From NCBI GenBank assembly GCA_018434325.1, contig JAHDPO010000001.1, positions 1-58,404 on the forward strand: a DNA stretch of 58,404 nt. Reading direction: 5' to 3'. A program made the position numbers and the translations under genes. The DNA comes from Clostridia bacterium (GTDB taxonomy: Bacteria; Bacillota; Peptococcia; DRI-13; UBA5745). Below are positions 7,391-15,814 of this stretch, piece by piece (within the stretch, counting starts at the first letter, position 1; every line of letters begins with the position of its first letter). Under the pieces are notes generated by a model. The model saw nothing but the letters and a program-made list of their open reading frames with translations, made no database searches and was not told the origin of the DNA.

Positions 7391-8236
7391 TCATATTTCT
7401 ACAGTGCCGTGGCGCACCGCGTGGCAGCAAATGTTTACCGCTACCGGCAAGCCTGCGATATGGGTGGGATACCAATCAATATGTACCGCCAGGGCAGTGG
7501 TAAGGCCGCCTAAACCGCCGGGGCCGATGCCTGAAGCATTGATCTGCTCCAGAGCCTTTTCTTCCAAGGCCTGGTAGCGGGCGTCAGGATTGAGAGAGCC
7601 CAGCCGGCGCATCGTGGCCTTTTTCGCCAATTGGGCTGCTTTATCCATGGTGCCGCCTACACACACGCCCACCACCACCGGCGGACAGGGATTGGGCCCG
7701 GCCAGGGATACCGTCTCGACGATGAAATCCAGGACGCCCTGCTGGCCGTCGGCGGGCGTCAGCATTTTGAGCCGGCTCATGTTTTCGCTGCCAAAGCCCT
7801 TGGCCGTCACCGCCAGCTTAACGCTATCGCCCGGCACGATATCCGTATAAATTACTGCCGGCGTATTATCCTGGGTATTTTTTCGGTCAAATAAGGGATC
7901 GGACACCACAGATTTGCGCAGGTAGCCCTCGGCGTAAGCTTCCCGCACGCCCTGATTGATGGCCTGCTGAAAATCACCTTCCGTGATATGAACCTCTTGG
8001 CCCACCTCCGCAAAGACTACCGCCATGCCGGTATCCTGGCAAACAGCCATCCCCTCTTTAGCCGCCAAGGTATCGTTTGCAATGATCTCTTCCAGTATTG
8101 CCTTGCCGATAGGGGATATTTCCTTGTCTTTACCTGCTCTGAGACCGCACAATACATCGTCGCCAATCTCATAGCTGATTTTCAAAAAAAGCTGCTTTAC
8201 CTTTTCTGTAATCAGCGCTGCCTTGATCTCCCGCAT
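7391..8236 (-). CDS. Class I fumarase / L-tartrate dehydratase, alpha subunit
   Basis: 281 residues from MREIKAALI. An ATG four codons earlier (8248) has no room for a ribosome site, and MREI is the common family start. All three cluster cysteines are visible: CQDTG (near residue 65), NPCPP (near 185) and NICCHAVRH (near 270), so a [4Fe-4S] cluster with one open iron site is expected. The usual GVGIGG reads GVCVGG. Forms the catalytic core with the beta subunit downstream. Beside PLP lyases and a peptide-type importer it may process a C4 product of that pathway, but it could also be the housekeeping fumarase. Confidence 0.88.
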   Translation of the reverse strand: MREIKAALITEKVKQLFLKISYEIGDDVLCGLRAGKDKEISPIGKAILEEIIANDTLAAKEGMAVCQDTGMAVVFAEVGQEVHITEGDFQQAINQGVREAYAEGYLRKSVVSDPLFDRKNTQDNTPAVIYTDIVPGDSVKLAVTAKGFGSENMSRLKMLTPADGQQGVLDFIVETVSLAGPNPCPPVVVGVCVGGTMDKAAQLAKKATMRRLGSLNPDARYQALEEKALEQINASGIGPGGLGGLTTALAVHIDWYPTHIAGLPVAVNICCHAVRHGTVEI

Positions 8237-8300
8237 AAGCTTCACCATCCCTTGCTATCTACTCTGTGTCATTAATCTTTATGACTGGCCTATATGACTG

Positions 8301-8329
8301 ATGATATCACGGACTTTTACCATAGGCAA
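8301..8329 (-). promoter_or_regulatory. Promoter of the fumarase operon
   Basis: Minus strand: -35 TTGCCT (8324-8329), 17-nt spacer, -10 TATCAT (8301-8306). Two ATGACTG direct repeats lie just downstream. Confidence 0.55.
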
Positions 8330-8379
8330 CGTTAATTCAGCCCTCGCTGCCATCGCATAGGAGCCGATTTAAAAATAGT

Positions 8380-8396
8380 GTTCCTATATTAAGAAA
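8380..8396 (+). promoter_or_regulatory. 17-bp motif shared with the IclR promoter region
   Basis: GTTCCTATATTAAGAAA, 16 nt upstream of the -35 box of the twelve-gene operon. The near-identical copy is at 2921-2937 (minus strand). Candidate binding site of a shared regulator. Confidence 0.4.
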
Positions 8397-8411
8397 GCTA
8401 TTCCAAAATCA

Positions 8412-8440
8412 TTGACAAAGTAGAATATTTCCGCTAAATT
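8412..8440 (+). promoter_or_regulatory. Sigma-A promoter of the twelve-gene operon
   Basis: -35 TTGACA (8412-8417, consensus), 17-nt spacer, -10 TAAATT (8435-8440). The start site should fall near 8447, inside the palindrome at 8444-8459. Confidence 0.75.
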
Positions 8441-8443
8441 AGT

Positions 8444-8459
8444 AATACAGTGTTGTATT
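8444..8459 (+). promoter_or_regulatory. Operator-like palindrome at the transcription start
   Basis: AATACA-GTGT-TGTATT is a perfect inverted repeat placed over the predicted start site, the position of a repressor operator. The cognate regulator is unknown; the nearby IclR and MerR proteins are candidates. Confidence 0.55.
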
Positions 8460-8504
8460 GCATATCAGTCAAATCTCATATCGTTGTTTAAGGAGGTAAT
8501 GCAA

Positions 8505-9710
8505 ATGAATCATGTTATGGACAGAGATGGCCTCCACAGAGACACCTTGATTTTGGGTGAAGGCGCAGTCCTCTGCGATCGCCGGGTTGACACGCCAATC
8601 AATCCCCCCATCTATCTGTCCACCGCCTTCTGTGTAGATACTTTGGACGAGCTAAAAGAACTGCACAAGGCTCAAGGCTACAGCTATATCCGTACCCGCA
8701 ACCCCAACCGCAATATGCTCAGCGAGATGATTTCTTATCTTGAGGGCGGTGAGCAGACCATTGTGTTCTCTTCCGGCATGGCTGCCATCACCACCGCCAT
8801 TTCTGCCAACGTGAAGGCCGGCGACCATATCCTGGCCGATGACACTCTGTATGGCGAGACCATGCAGTTCATTGAGGATGTCATGCCCACCTACGGCATC
8901 GAGGTGACCATGACGGACTTTACGAACATCGAAAACGTGAAAGCAAATATCCGCCCCAACACCAAGGTGGTCTACAGTGAGGTTGTGACAAACCCTACCA
9001 TTAAGATCATCGATATAGCCGCCGTGGCAGAAATCGCCCACGCCGCCGGCGCTTGCTATATTGTTGACAATACCTTTACCACCTCTTTTGTAATCAAACC
9101 GCTGAACCTGGGCGCCGACGTATCCGTCAACAGCCTGACCAAGTTCGCCAACGGCCACAGCGACGTCTGCGCCGGCTCCGCCACCGGCAATGCCAAATCC
9201 ATCGGCATGATCTGGGAGCGGCAGAAATTGGTCGGCGGCATCCTGGACCCCTTCAGCGCCTACTTGTGTCAGCGGGGCATGCGGACCATGGATGTCCGTC
9301 TGGAGCGGCAGTGCAGAAATGCCGTGGCTCTGGCCAAGGCCTTAGCCTCCTGCCCCTATGTCGAGAAGGTTCTGCATCCCAGTTTGGAAGACCATCCCCA
9401 GAGGGCAACCGCCCGCAAGCAATTCAAGGGCGATGTCTGCGGCGCTATGCTATCCTTCTATATGTCTGAGAATTGGGAAAAGATCAACGAATTCATGGCT
9501 AAACTGCGAGTACCCCATTACGCCATGACCTTGGGCGGCTATCGTACCTCCTTGTCCTATCCCATTATCTCCTCGCACTCCGGTGTACCCAAAGAGGAGC
9601 GGGAAGCTTTGGGCATTACCGAAGGCATGATGCGGATCTCTGTCGGCATGGAAAACACCGAGGATCTGGTCAGCGATTTCCTGCAGGCCCTGGAGGTTTT
9701 CGGCAAATAA
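8505..9710 (+). CDS. PLP-dependent trans-sulfuration-type lyase (Cys/Met metabolism family), copy 2
   Basis: 401 residues from the ATG at 8505, 8 nt after AAGGAGG; a TTG at 8484 and ATG at 8499 are poorly placed. The PLP lysine is in NSLTKFANGHSD (about residue 210), the cofactor aspartate in IVDNTFTTSFV, and the phosphate loop in VFSSGMAA. Like copy 1 it has NPNR and YGET (not YGCT), so the two form a subgroup apart from classical methionine gamma-lyase. As first gene of the importer operon it probably acts on the imported compound or its hydrolysis product, releasing a 2-oxoacid and ammonia. Thiol, cysteine conjugate or homoserine derivative substrates are all possible. Confidence 0.82.
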   Translation: MNHVMDRDGLHRDTLILGEGAVLCDRRVDTPINPPIYLSTAFCVDTLDELKELHKAQGYSYIRTRNPNRNMLSEMISYLEGGEQTIVFSSGMAAITTAISANVKAGDHILADDTLYGETMQFIEDVMPTYGIEVTMTDFTNIENVKANIRPNTKVVYSEVVTNPTIKIIDIAAVAEIAHAAGACYIVDNTFTTSFVIKPLNLGADVSVNSLTKFANGHSDVCAGSATGNAKSIGMIWERQKLVGGILDPFSAYLCQRGMRTMDVRLERQCRNAVALAKALASCPYVEKVLHPSLEDHPQRATARKQFKGDVCGAMLSFYMSENWEKINEFMAKLRVPHYAMTLGGYRTSLSYPIISSHSGVPKEEREALGITEGMMRISVGMENTEDLVSDFLQALEVFGK

Positions 9711-9777
9711 TCAGGCAGCAACGTCACCCTGCAGCTTGTGGAAGCTGTAAAAATATTATAGTTAGGAGAGAAGATTC

Positions 9778-11370
9778 ATGAAAAGGTTTGTCTCTTTATC
9801 CCTGGCGCTGGCAATGTTACTCAGTCTTATCACTTTCGGCCTGGCCGGCTGCGGCGGCGCCGCCGGTACTGCCGGCAGTACTCAAGCTACCGAGGCCCAG
9901 AAGAGCGGGTTCTCCTTTAATACCGGTGATCCCGACACCCTGAGCGTTATTCAGAACTTTGACCCCGAGGTCTTCCAGCCTGGCAACAACGACGAACAAG
10001 GGTACAACCGTATCGCCCGTCAGATCTATGAGACTTTGTTCATGATGACCCCCGAAGGTGAGGTTACCCCTTGGCTGGCCACCGGCTACACTTGGGAAAC
10101 GCCTACCCGCATGGTCATTACCCTGCGGGATGACGTTAAGTTCAGCGACGGTTCCGGCTTCACTGCCGAAGACGTAGCCTGGACCATCAACTACGCCAAG
10201 GAAATCACCCTTCCCGTGGCTCACTATAACGTCATCACCGACGCCGAGATAGTTGATACCTACACAGTAGCGCTCAATCTCAAGGAGCCCTGCATGACCA
10301 TGGCTGCCCATCTGTGCAACAGTCAATGCACCATCGGCTACAAGAAAGCCTTTGAAGAAGGCAAGGGCGACTGGCTTGGCGCCTCCGTCGTCGGCACCGG
10401 CCCCTACAAACTGGTCAAATACACCCCCGGCGACATGGTCAAGCTTACCGCTAATGAATACTATTGGCGTCAGGGCGAACCCAAAGTTAAAAACATCGAC
10501 ATGCGGATAATCAAAAGCAATGAATCCGCCGCCACCGAAGCCAAGACCCTTAATTATGATATCGTCATCGGCGCCAACACCCGGGAATTCGACGCCATTG
10601 ACGCTATAGACGGCGTTCACATGGATAAGCATCAGAGTGCCAACACCGTATATCTGCTGCTGAACACCGCCAAGGCTCCCATGGACAACGTGAAGGTTCG
10701 TGAGGCTTTTGCCCGGGCCGTCAACATTCCCGCCACTGTTAAGCTGGCCTACGGCAATTTCGGCCAGCCTGCTTCCGCCCTGATCTCGCCCAACATCCTG
10801 GGCCGTAACGAAGCTACTTATCAGAAGTATTACGGCGCCGGCCATGACGTGGAAACAGCCAAGAAATTGCTGACTGAAGCCGGTTTCCCCAATGGCGTTG
10901 ACCTGGAAATCACCGTCGAAAGCACCGATACCCAGCGCTGCGATATGGCTGAGGCCCTGCAGGCCCAGGTTGCCGCCGCCGGCATCAAGCTAAAGGTCAA
11001 CAAGATGGAATCCGCCCCCATGCGGGAATATCTGGCCCGGGGCAACCATCAGATCTGCATCTATGGCTTCACCTCTTTGACCATGGAAGCCGACGGCTTT
11101 CTGGCGCAGCTGCAGCCCGGCTCCTCTGCCCTGGCCCGTATCGGCTATGACAACAAGAACTTCTTCAAGAGATATTCCGAAGGCGCCGCCACCGAGGATA
11201 TCACCGCCCGGGGCAAGGTTTGGGAAGAGTGCTGCGAGATGCTGATGCAGGACTACACCATGATCCCCCTGTGGCATAAAGCTCTGGGCGCTGCTGTCAG
11301 AGACAATGTCAAGGGCTTCTACTGGGCCAGCGACTATGAGCAGGTTTACTACCAGTTCATATCTAAGTAA
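9778..11370 (+). CDS. ABC importer substrate-binding lipoprotein (peptide/nickel family 5)
   Basis: 530 residues. Residues 1-24 form a lipoprotein signal peptide with lipobox LAGC (cysteine near 25), followed by a short Gly/Ala/Ser/Thr linker. The mature part has the size and layout of family 5 binding proteins (DppA/OppA), including the early block YNRIARQIYETLFMMTPEGE (two-part), the DDVKFSDGSGFTAEDVAW motif near 120 and GTGPYKLVKY near 205. It captures a solute outside the membrane for the permeases encoded next. The family includes di/oligopeptide, nickel, opine and glutathione binders, so the ligand cannot be named. A perfect hairpin downstream may raise its expression above the permeases. 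Confidence 0.9.
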   Translation: MKRFVSLSLALAMLLSLITFGLAGCGGAAGTAGSTQATEAQKSGFSFNTGDPDTLSVIQNFDPEVFQPGNNDEQGYNRIARQIYETLFMMTPEGEVTPWLATGYTWETPTRMVITLRDDVKFSDGSGFTAEDVAWTINYAKEITLPVAHYNVITDAEIVDTYTVALNLKEPCMTMAAHLCNSQCTIGYKKAFEEGKGDWLGASVVGTGPYKLVKYTPGDMVKLTANEYYWRQGEPKVKNIDMRIIKSNESAATEAKTLNYDIVIGANTREFDAIDAIDGVHMDKHQSANTVYLLLNTAKAPMDNVKVREAFARAVNIPATVKLAYGNFGQPASALISPNILGRNEATYQKYYGAGHDVETAKKLLTEAGFPNGVDLEITVESTDTQRCDMAEALQAQVAAAGIKLKVNKMESAPMREYLARGNHQICIYGFTSLTMEADGFLAQLQPGSSALARIGYDNKNFFKRYSEGAATEDITARGKVWEECCEMLMQDYTMIPLWHKALGAAVRDNVKGFYWASDYEQVYYQFISK

Positions 11371-11427
11371 TACCGATCTGCAATAAGGAACCAATGCTGC
11401 AGCTTATTTCGGAAGCATCTGAAAGGA

Positions 11428-11461
11428 AGGTGGGAAAAGTAAATATTTACTTTTCCCACCT
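11428..11461 (+). terminator. Perfect 34-bp palindrome between binding protein and permease genes
   Basis: Two 17-nt arms (AGGTGGGAAAAGTAAAT and its complement) with no spacer. The plus strand continues CTTTAACC, a weak U-tract. Such a hairpin after a binding-protein gene typically stabilises the upstream message or gives partial termination. Confidence 0.65.
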
Positions 11462-11499
11462 CTTTAACCGCCTTACAAAAGAACTTTGGTTTTTTCTAT

Positions 11500-11515
11500 T
11501 CTATCTTAAGATAGA
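11500..11515. repeat. 16-bp palindrome just upstream of the permease ribosome site
   Basis: TCTATCTTAAGATAGA, ending directly before GAGGAAG. It could be an operator or an RNA hairpin that affects translation of the first permease gene. Confidence 0.4.
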
Positions 11516-11529
11516 GGAAGGGTACTAAT

Positions 11530-12519
11530 ATGCTTCGTTATATAATCAAGCGTTTAATTTACATGGTTGTTACGCTGTTGGCTACCGTTGTTTTCCTGTT
11601 TACCTTAATGGAATTCGTTCCCGGCGACCCGGCGCTGGTCGTCCTGGGCGAGGGAGCAACGGACGAAAACATTGTAGCCATTCATAAGGAGTTAAAGCTG
11701 GACGACCCCTATATTGTCCGCCTGAGCAGATATGTGGGCAATTTGGTTCAGGGCGATATGGGCAATTCCTATAAAACCCGGCAGCCTATCGCTCCCGCCC
11801 TGTTTGCCCGCCTGCCCTTGACGATGACTATTGCCGTCTGGGGCATTATCTTCGGTACGATCATCGGACTGGTCGCCGGCGTTGTATCGGCGGTGAAGCA
11901 GTACTCCTTGTTTGACCGGGTATTGACGGCTATCTCCTTATTCGGCGCCTCAGCCCCCTCCTTCTGGCTGGCCATGCTCTTCGTCCTGATTTTCACGCTG
12001 AAGCTGGGCTGGCTGCCGGCTACCGGCAGCTATACGTTTAAACACTGGATCTTGCCCATTGCCACCATCGGCCTGCAGGCCAGTGCCAGCATTACCCGCA
12101 TGACCCGCTCCAGCATGCTGGAGGTCATCCGCCAGGATTACGTCAGAACAGCCCGGGCCAAAGGCCAGACCCAGTTTCGCGTCGTCGTTTCCCACGGGCT
12201 GCGCAATGCCTTTATCCCCATCCTGACGGTTATCGGCACCAATATCAACGGTTATTTGGGCGGCACCGTTTTGGTTGAATCGGTTTTTGCTATTCCCGGT
12301 CTCGGCAACTACGTTCTTGACGGGGTAAAGACAATGGATACTCCCGTTGTGTTGAACGGCGTCGTATTCATTTGTTTTATGTGCACCATTGTCACCTTCC
12401 TGGTGGATATGGCCTATGCCTTTATCGATCCCCGGATCAAATCGACTTATGGATTCGGCACAAAAAAATTCAAAAGAGCCCGGCTGGCAAAAGCAATTGA
12501 AGGAGGTACTGCCGGATGA
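11530..12519 (+). CDS. ABC importer permease, DppB/OppB type
   Basis: 329 residues with six predicted membrane helices. N-terminal family motif (MLRYIIKRLIYMVVTLLATV, residues 1-20), then the FVPGDPA motif near 30 and the cytoplasmic EAA loop RTARAKGQTQFRVVVSHGLRNA (about 205-226, in two parts) that contacts the ATPases. Forms the membrane channel with the next gene, whose ATG overlaps this stop codon. Confidence 0.9.
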   Translation: MLRYIIKRLIYMVVTLLATVVFLFTLMEFVPGDPALVVLGEGATDENIVAIHKELKLDDPYIVRLSRYVGNLVQGDMGNSYKTRQPIAPALFARLPLTMTIAVWGIIFGTIIGLVAGVVSAVKQYSLFDRVLTAISLFGASAPSFWLAMLFVLIFTLKLGWLPATGSYTFKHWILPIATIGLQASASITRMTRSSMLEVIRQDYVRTARAKGQTQFRVVVSHGLRNAFIPILTVIGTNINGYLGGTVLVESVFAIPGLGNYVLDGVKTMDTPVVLNGVVFICFMCTIVTFLVDMAYAFIDPRIKSTYGFGTKKFKRARLAKAIEGGTAG

Positions 12520-13385
12520 GCGTCTACGACAGAAAAAAAGAGTATGGCAATAGCCAATGGGCCCTTGTCTGGATGAAGTTAGGCGAAAACAAGTTTGCCA
12601 TGGTCAGTTTCTGGCTGATCATTGCCGTGATTCTTCTGGCCATTTTCGCTCCTCTGATCGCTCCTTATCCTTACGACGCCCAGGACTACGACAACATCAT
12701 GGTTCAGCCCAACCTGCAGCATCCTTTCGGCACCGATCAGTTCGGCCGGGATATCCTCAGCCGCATTATTTACGGCAGCCGTTACACCGTAATCATCGGC
12801 TTTGGCACCATGACCGGTTCCTGTATTCTCGGCGTTACCCTGGGTATTTTTGCAGCCTATTATCCCAAGCTGGATAATCCCATTATGCGTTTTTTAGAAA
12901 TCTTCAGCAATATTCCCGACATGCCTTTGCTGATGTGCTTAGTTATTATCATGGGTACCAGCCTGAAGAATCTGCTGATCTGTCTGATTTTGTACTACAC
13001 CCCCGGCTATGCCCGCATTGCCAGGGCAAAGGTGCTGACGCTGCGAAACGAAGAATATGTGGAAGCCTCCATCGCCTTAGGCGCCAGTGACGGCCGCATC
13101 CTGCTGCATCATATCCTGCCTAACTCCCTGGCTCCCATTATTGTTCGCTTCACCCTCTCTACCGGCGGTTCCATCCTGGAGGCCGCCGCCCTATCCTACA
13201 TTGGCCTGGGCATCCAGCCCCCGGAGCCCGAGTGGGGCCTGATGATCTCTCAAGGCCGCCAATTCCTGGGTACTTATTGGTACTATTCCATTATTCCCGG
13301 TCTTTGCATCGTCTTCCTGACCTATATTCTGAATTACGTGGGAGACGGCCTGCGGGATGCCCTGGATCCCCGATTGAACCACTAA
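12516..13385 (+). CDS. ABC importer permease, DppC/OppC type
   Basis: 289 residues. Family features include the first helix (MVSFWLIIAVILLAIFAPLI), the HPFGTDQFGRDILSRIIYGS motif near residue 70-90 and the EAA loop EASIALGASDGRILLHHILPN near 185-205 (in two parts). Second half of the translocation pore. ATGA overlap with dppB-type gene gives translational coupling; the first ATPase gene follows after 23 nt. Confidence 0.9.
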   Translation: MSVYDRKKEYGNSQWALVWMKLGENKFAMVSFWLIIAVILLAIFAPLIAPYPYDAQDYDNIMVQPNLQHPFGTDQFGRDILSRIIYGSRYTVIIGFGTMTGSCILGVTLGIFAAYYPKLDNPIMRFLEIFSNIPDMPLLMCLVIIMGTSLKNLLICLILYYTPGYARIARAKVLTLRNEEYVEASIALGASDGRILLHHILPNSLAPIIVRFTLSTGGSILEAAALSYIGLGIQPPEPEWGLMISQGRQFLGTYWYYSIIPGLCIVFLTYILNYVGDGLRDALDPRLNH

Positions 13386-13408
13386 TTTATATGTGAGGAT
13401 AAAAGCGT

Positions 13409-14395
13409 ATGCGAGAAAACGAACTTTTGTCGGTTGAAAATCTCGAAGTCAAATACTTTCTGAGAAGATCAACCGTTAAGGCAGTAAACGGCGTTTCTTT
13501 CACGATCAATAAGGGCGAGCGGGTCGGGCTTGTAGGCGAAACAGGAGCCGGCAAAACCACCACCGCTTTGTCTATTCTAAGGCTGATTCCCGAACCACCC
13601 GGCAAGATCACTAACGGTACCATTACGCTAAACGGCAGGAATCTGATGGAGACCTCCGAGAAGGACATGCGCAAGATCCGCGGCAACGACGTGTCCATGA
13701 TTTTTCAGGATCCCATGACCTCTCTGAGCCCTGTGATGACCGTCGGCGACCAAATCAGAGAAGTGATTTCTCTGCATAGCGACATGAGCAAGGCTCAAAC
13801 TATCGAGCGGGCCAAAGAGATGCTGGAGCTGGTAGGTATACCCGGCGAGCGTTATGGCGAATATCCTCATCAATTCTCCGGCGGCATGAGGCAGCGGGTG
13901 CTGATCGCTATTTCCCTGGCCTGCAATCCCAAGCTGCTGATTGCCGACGAGCCAACTTCCGCCCTGGACGTTACCATTCAAGCTCAGGTTCTGGAGCTGA
14001 TCGCCGATTTGCGAAAAAAATTCAACATGTCCCTGCTGTTGATCACCCACGATCTGGGTGTTGTCGCAGAAACCTGCGATCGCATCATGATCATGTATTC
14101 CGGACGTATCGTCGAGTCCGGCCCCGTCCGCACCGTATACAAAAACATTCAACACCCTTACACCGTCGGTTTGTTTAACTCTCTGCCCAGACTGGATATT
14201 GATACCGACCGTCTTGAACCCATCAAAGGCATGATGCCCGATCCCAACGATCTGCCGCCAGGCTGCACTTTTTATGACCGCTGCCCCTATGTGATGGAGA
14301 GGTGCAAGCAGGAGCTGCCGGTTTTATCCGAAGTAGGAGAAGGCCATTTCGTCGCCTGTTTCCATGCATGCAATAAGGAGAGTTCAAATGGATAA
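13409..14395 (+). CDS. ABC importer ATPase, DppD/OppD type
   Basis: 328 residues. Walker A GETGAGKTT (about 45-53), Q-loop FQDPMTSLSPV, ABC signature FSGGMRQRV (about 158-166), Walker B LLIADEPTSALD and switch His in LLITHDLG. The C-terminal extension specific to the peptide/nickel importers has the four-cysteine pattern (CTFYDRCPYVMERC ... C). One of two ATPases powering solute uptake. The next ATPase start overlaps its stop by 8 nt. Confidence 0.92.
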   Translation: MRENELLSVENLEVKYFLRRSTVKAVNGVSFTINKGERVGLVGETGAGKTTTALSILRLIPEPPGKITNGTITLNGRNLMETSEKDMRKIRGNDVSMIFQDPMTSLSPVMTVGDQIREVISLHSDMSKAQTIERAKEMLELVGIPGERYGEYPHQFSGGMRQRVLIAISLACNPKLLIADEPTSALDVTIQAQVLELIADLRKKFNMSLLLITHDLGVVAETCDRIMIMYSGRIVESGPVRTVYKNIQHPYTVGLFNSLPRLDIDTDRLEPIKGMMPDPNDLPPGCTFYDRCPYVMERCKQELPVLSEVGEGHFVACFHACNKESSNG

Positions 14396-15356
14396 CAACG
14401 TGATGCTCAGCGTAAAAAATCTCAGCAAGCACTTTCCTACTCCCAGCGGCACGCTGCATGCCGTGGACGGCGTGACCTTTGATATCAAAAAAGGCACGAC
14501 CTTGGGCGTCGTCGGCGAATCTGGCTGCGGCAAGTCCACCCTGGGCCGGGTAGTGCTTCACCTTCTTCCTGCCACCGCCGGCCAGATTGCCTTTAACGGC
14601 AAAGACATCACCAACGTCAGCCGCGGAGAATTGTATAATCTGCGCAGGCAAATGCAGATTATTTTTCAGGATCCCTTCTCCTCTATCGATCCCCGTATGT
14701 CGGTGAAACAACTGCTTTCCGAGCCTTTGAAAATTCATAAATTAGCCAAAAGCAAGGAAGAAATGGAAAAGAAGGTCAAAGAAATCATGGATATCGTAGG
14801 TCTTGCCAGCAGGATGGCCGACTCCTATGCCCATGAACTGGATGGCGGCCGCCGGCAGCGCATCGGCGTAGGCCGGGCTATTATTCTGAACCCCTCCTTT
14901 ATCGTTTGCGACGAGCCCGTCTCCGCCCTGGATGTGTCAATCCAAGCCCAAATTCTGAATCTGATGCAGGATCTGCAGCAAGAGCGCAAGCTGACCTATA
15001 TTTTCGTCACCCACAACCTGAGCGTGGTCAAGCACATCTCTACTGAAATCATGGTGATGTATTTAGGCTGCACCGTGGAGAAAACCAATGCTAAAGAACT
15101 GTTCTCCCATCAATATCACCCTTATACCAAAGCGCTGATATCCGCTATCCCCCATGTTAATCCCGATGATAACAGTAAGCGTATTTTGCTGAAGGGCGAG
15201 CTGGCCTCACCCATCAATCCGAAAGAAGCCTGCCGTTTTGCACCTCGCTGCAATTACGCTTGTGATAAATGTCACTGCCAGGTTCCCCCTTTGGAAGAAA
15301 TAGAGCCGGGTCACTTTGTTGCCTGTCACCTTGTGCGGGAGATCAATGGCTTATAA
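14388..15356 (+). CDS. ABC importer ATPase, DppF/OppF type
   Basis: 322 residues from the ATG at 14388, preceded by AAGGAG; an upstream in-frame ATG has no such site. Walker A GESGCGKST, Q-loop FQDPFSSIDPR, Walker B FIVCDEPVSALD and the switch region FVTHNLS are normal. The ABC signature, usually SGGQRQR, reads LDGGRRQRIG, with Asp for the conserved Ser and Arg for Gln. C-terminal cysteine cluster CRFAPRCNYACDKCHC fits the peptide/nickel family. The signature change suggests asymmetric ATP sites or a distinct subfamily; the partner ATPase keeps the normal motif. Confidence 0.9.
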   Translation: MDNNVMLSVKNLSKHFPTPSGTLHAVDGVTFDIKKGTTLGVVGESGCGKSTLGRVVLHLLPATAGQIAFNGKDITNVSRGELYNLRRQMQIIFQDPFSSIDPRMSVKQLLSEPLKIHKLAKSKEEMEKKVKEIMDIVGLASRMADSYAHELDGGRRQRIGVGRAIILNPSFIVCDEPVSALDVSIQAQILNLMQDLQQERKLTYIFVTHNLSVVKHISTEIMVMYLGCTVEKTNAKELFSHQYHPYTKALISAIPHVNPDDNSKRILLKGELASPINPKEACRFAPRCNYACDKCHCQVPPLEEIEPGHFVACHLVREINGL

Positions 15357-15393
15357 TAAAAGGTTTTGAATTATTACTATGGGAGGTTTGTAT

Positions 15394-15786
15394 ATGAAAC
15401 TGATGCATACCAGACTGCCTGATTTCTATGATAAGTTAAAGGCCGCCGTCCGCCGGGGCCGCCCGGAGGCGGAGGTCGCCATCACCGGCATGGAAAATGT
15501 GAAGACGGCAAAGCTGGCTTCCCTGCGGGTGGGACGTATTGAGAATAGCATCTATCAGCTGACGAAAGAAGACCCCGGTATCGAAAAGGTGGAGATCTCC
15601 ATTCATCCCCATCACCCCGAAACCGCCCATACCGTGCTCATTAAAGGCATTCAGAAAGACGGCAGCTGCAAGAAGGCTATTATGGAGACTGTCTATGTGA
15701 GTACGCCCGGCGTCGACTGCCGGCTGGCCGGCGTTGATGAAGTTATTGATAATCGGGCCCAGCTGCCCCTGGATGACCCCCGGTAA
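15394..15786 (+). CDS. Uncharacterised 130-residue protein of the importer operon
   Basis: ATG at 15394 lies 6 nt after GGGAGG. I do not recognise the family. The protein is soluble-looking with mixed alpha/beta character, no signal peptide or membrane segment, a His-rich stretch (ISIHPHHPETAH, near residue 73-84) and two cysteines (near 98 and 112). It is the first of five unnamed genes between the ATPases and the LarA-like gene and is followed after 28 nt by the 342-residue protein. A small subunit of an enzyme with that partner is possible. Confidence 0.75.
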   Translation: MKLMHTRLPDFYDKLKAAVRRGRPEAEVAITGMENVKTAKLASLRVGRIENSIYQLTKEDPGIEKVEISIHPHHPETAHTVLIKGIQKDGSCKKAIMETVYVSTPGVDCRLAGVDEVIDNRAQLPLDDPR

Positions 15787-15814
15787 CAAATCGGACTGGA
15801 GGAGGAATACAACA

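Noticed and set aside
8484-8504. TTG extension of the second PLP lyase
   Set aside because: The extension contains the AAGGAGG ribosome site itself; ATG at 8505 is correctly spaced.
9711-9777. Possible riboswitch before the binding-protein gene
   Set aside because: Only a small GCAGCTT/GAAGCTG stem is present; too short for a known aptamer.
9817-10845. 342-codon minus-strand open frame opposite the binding-protein gene
   Set aside because: Antisense shadow; the plus strand has a lipoprotein signal and family motifs.
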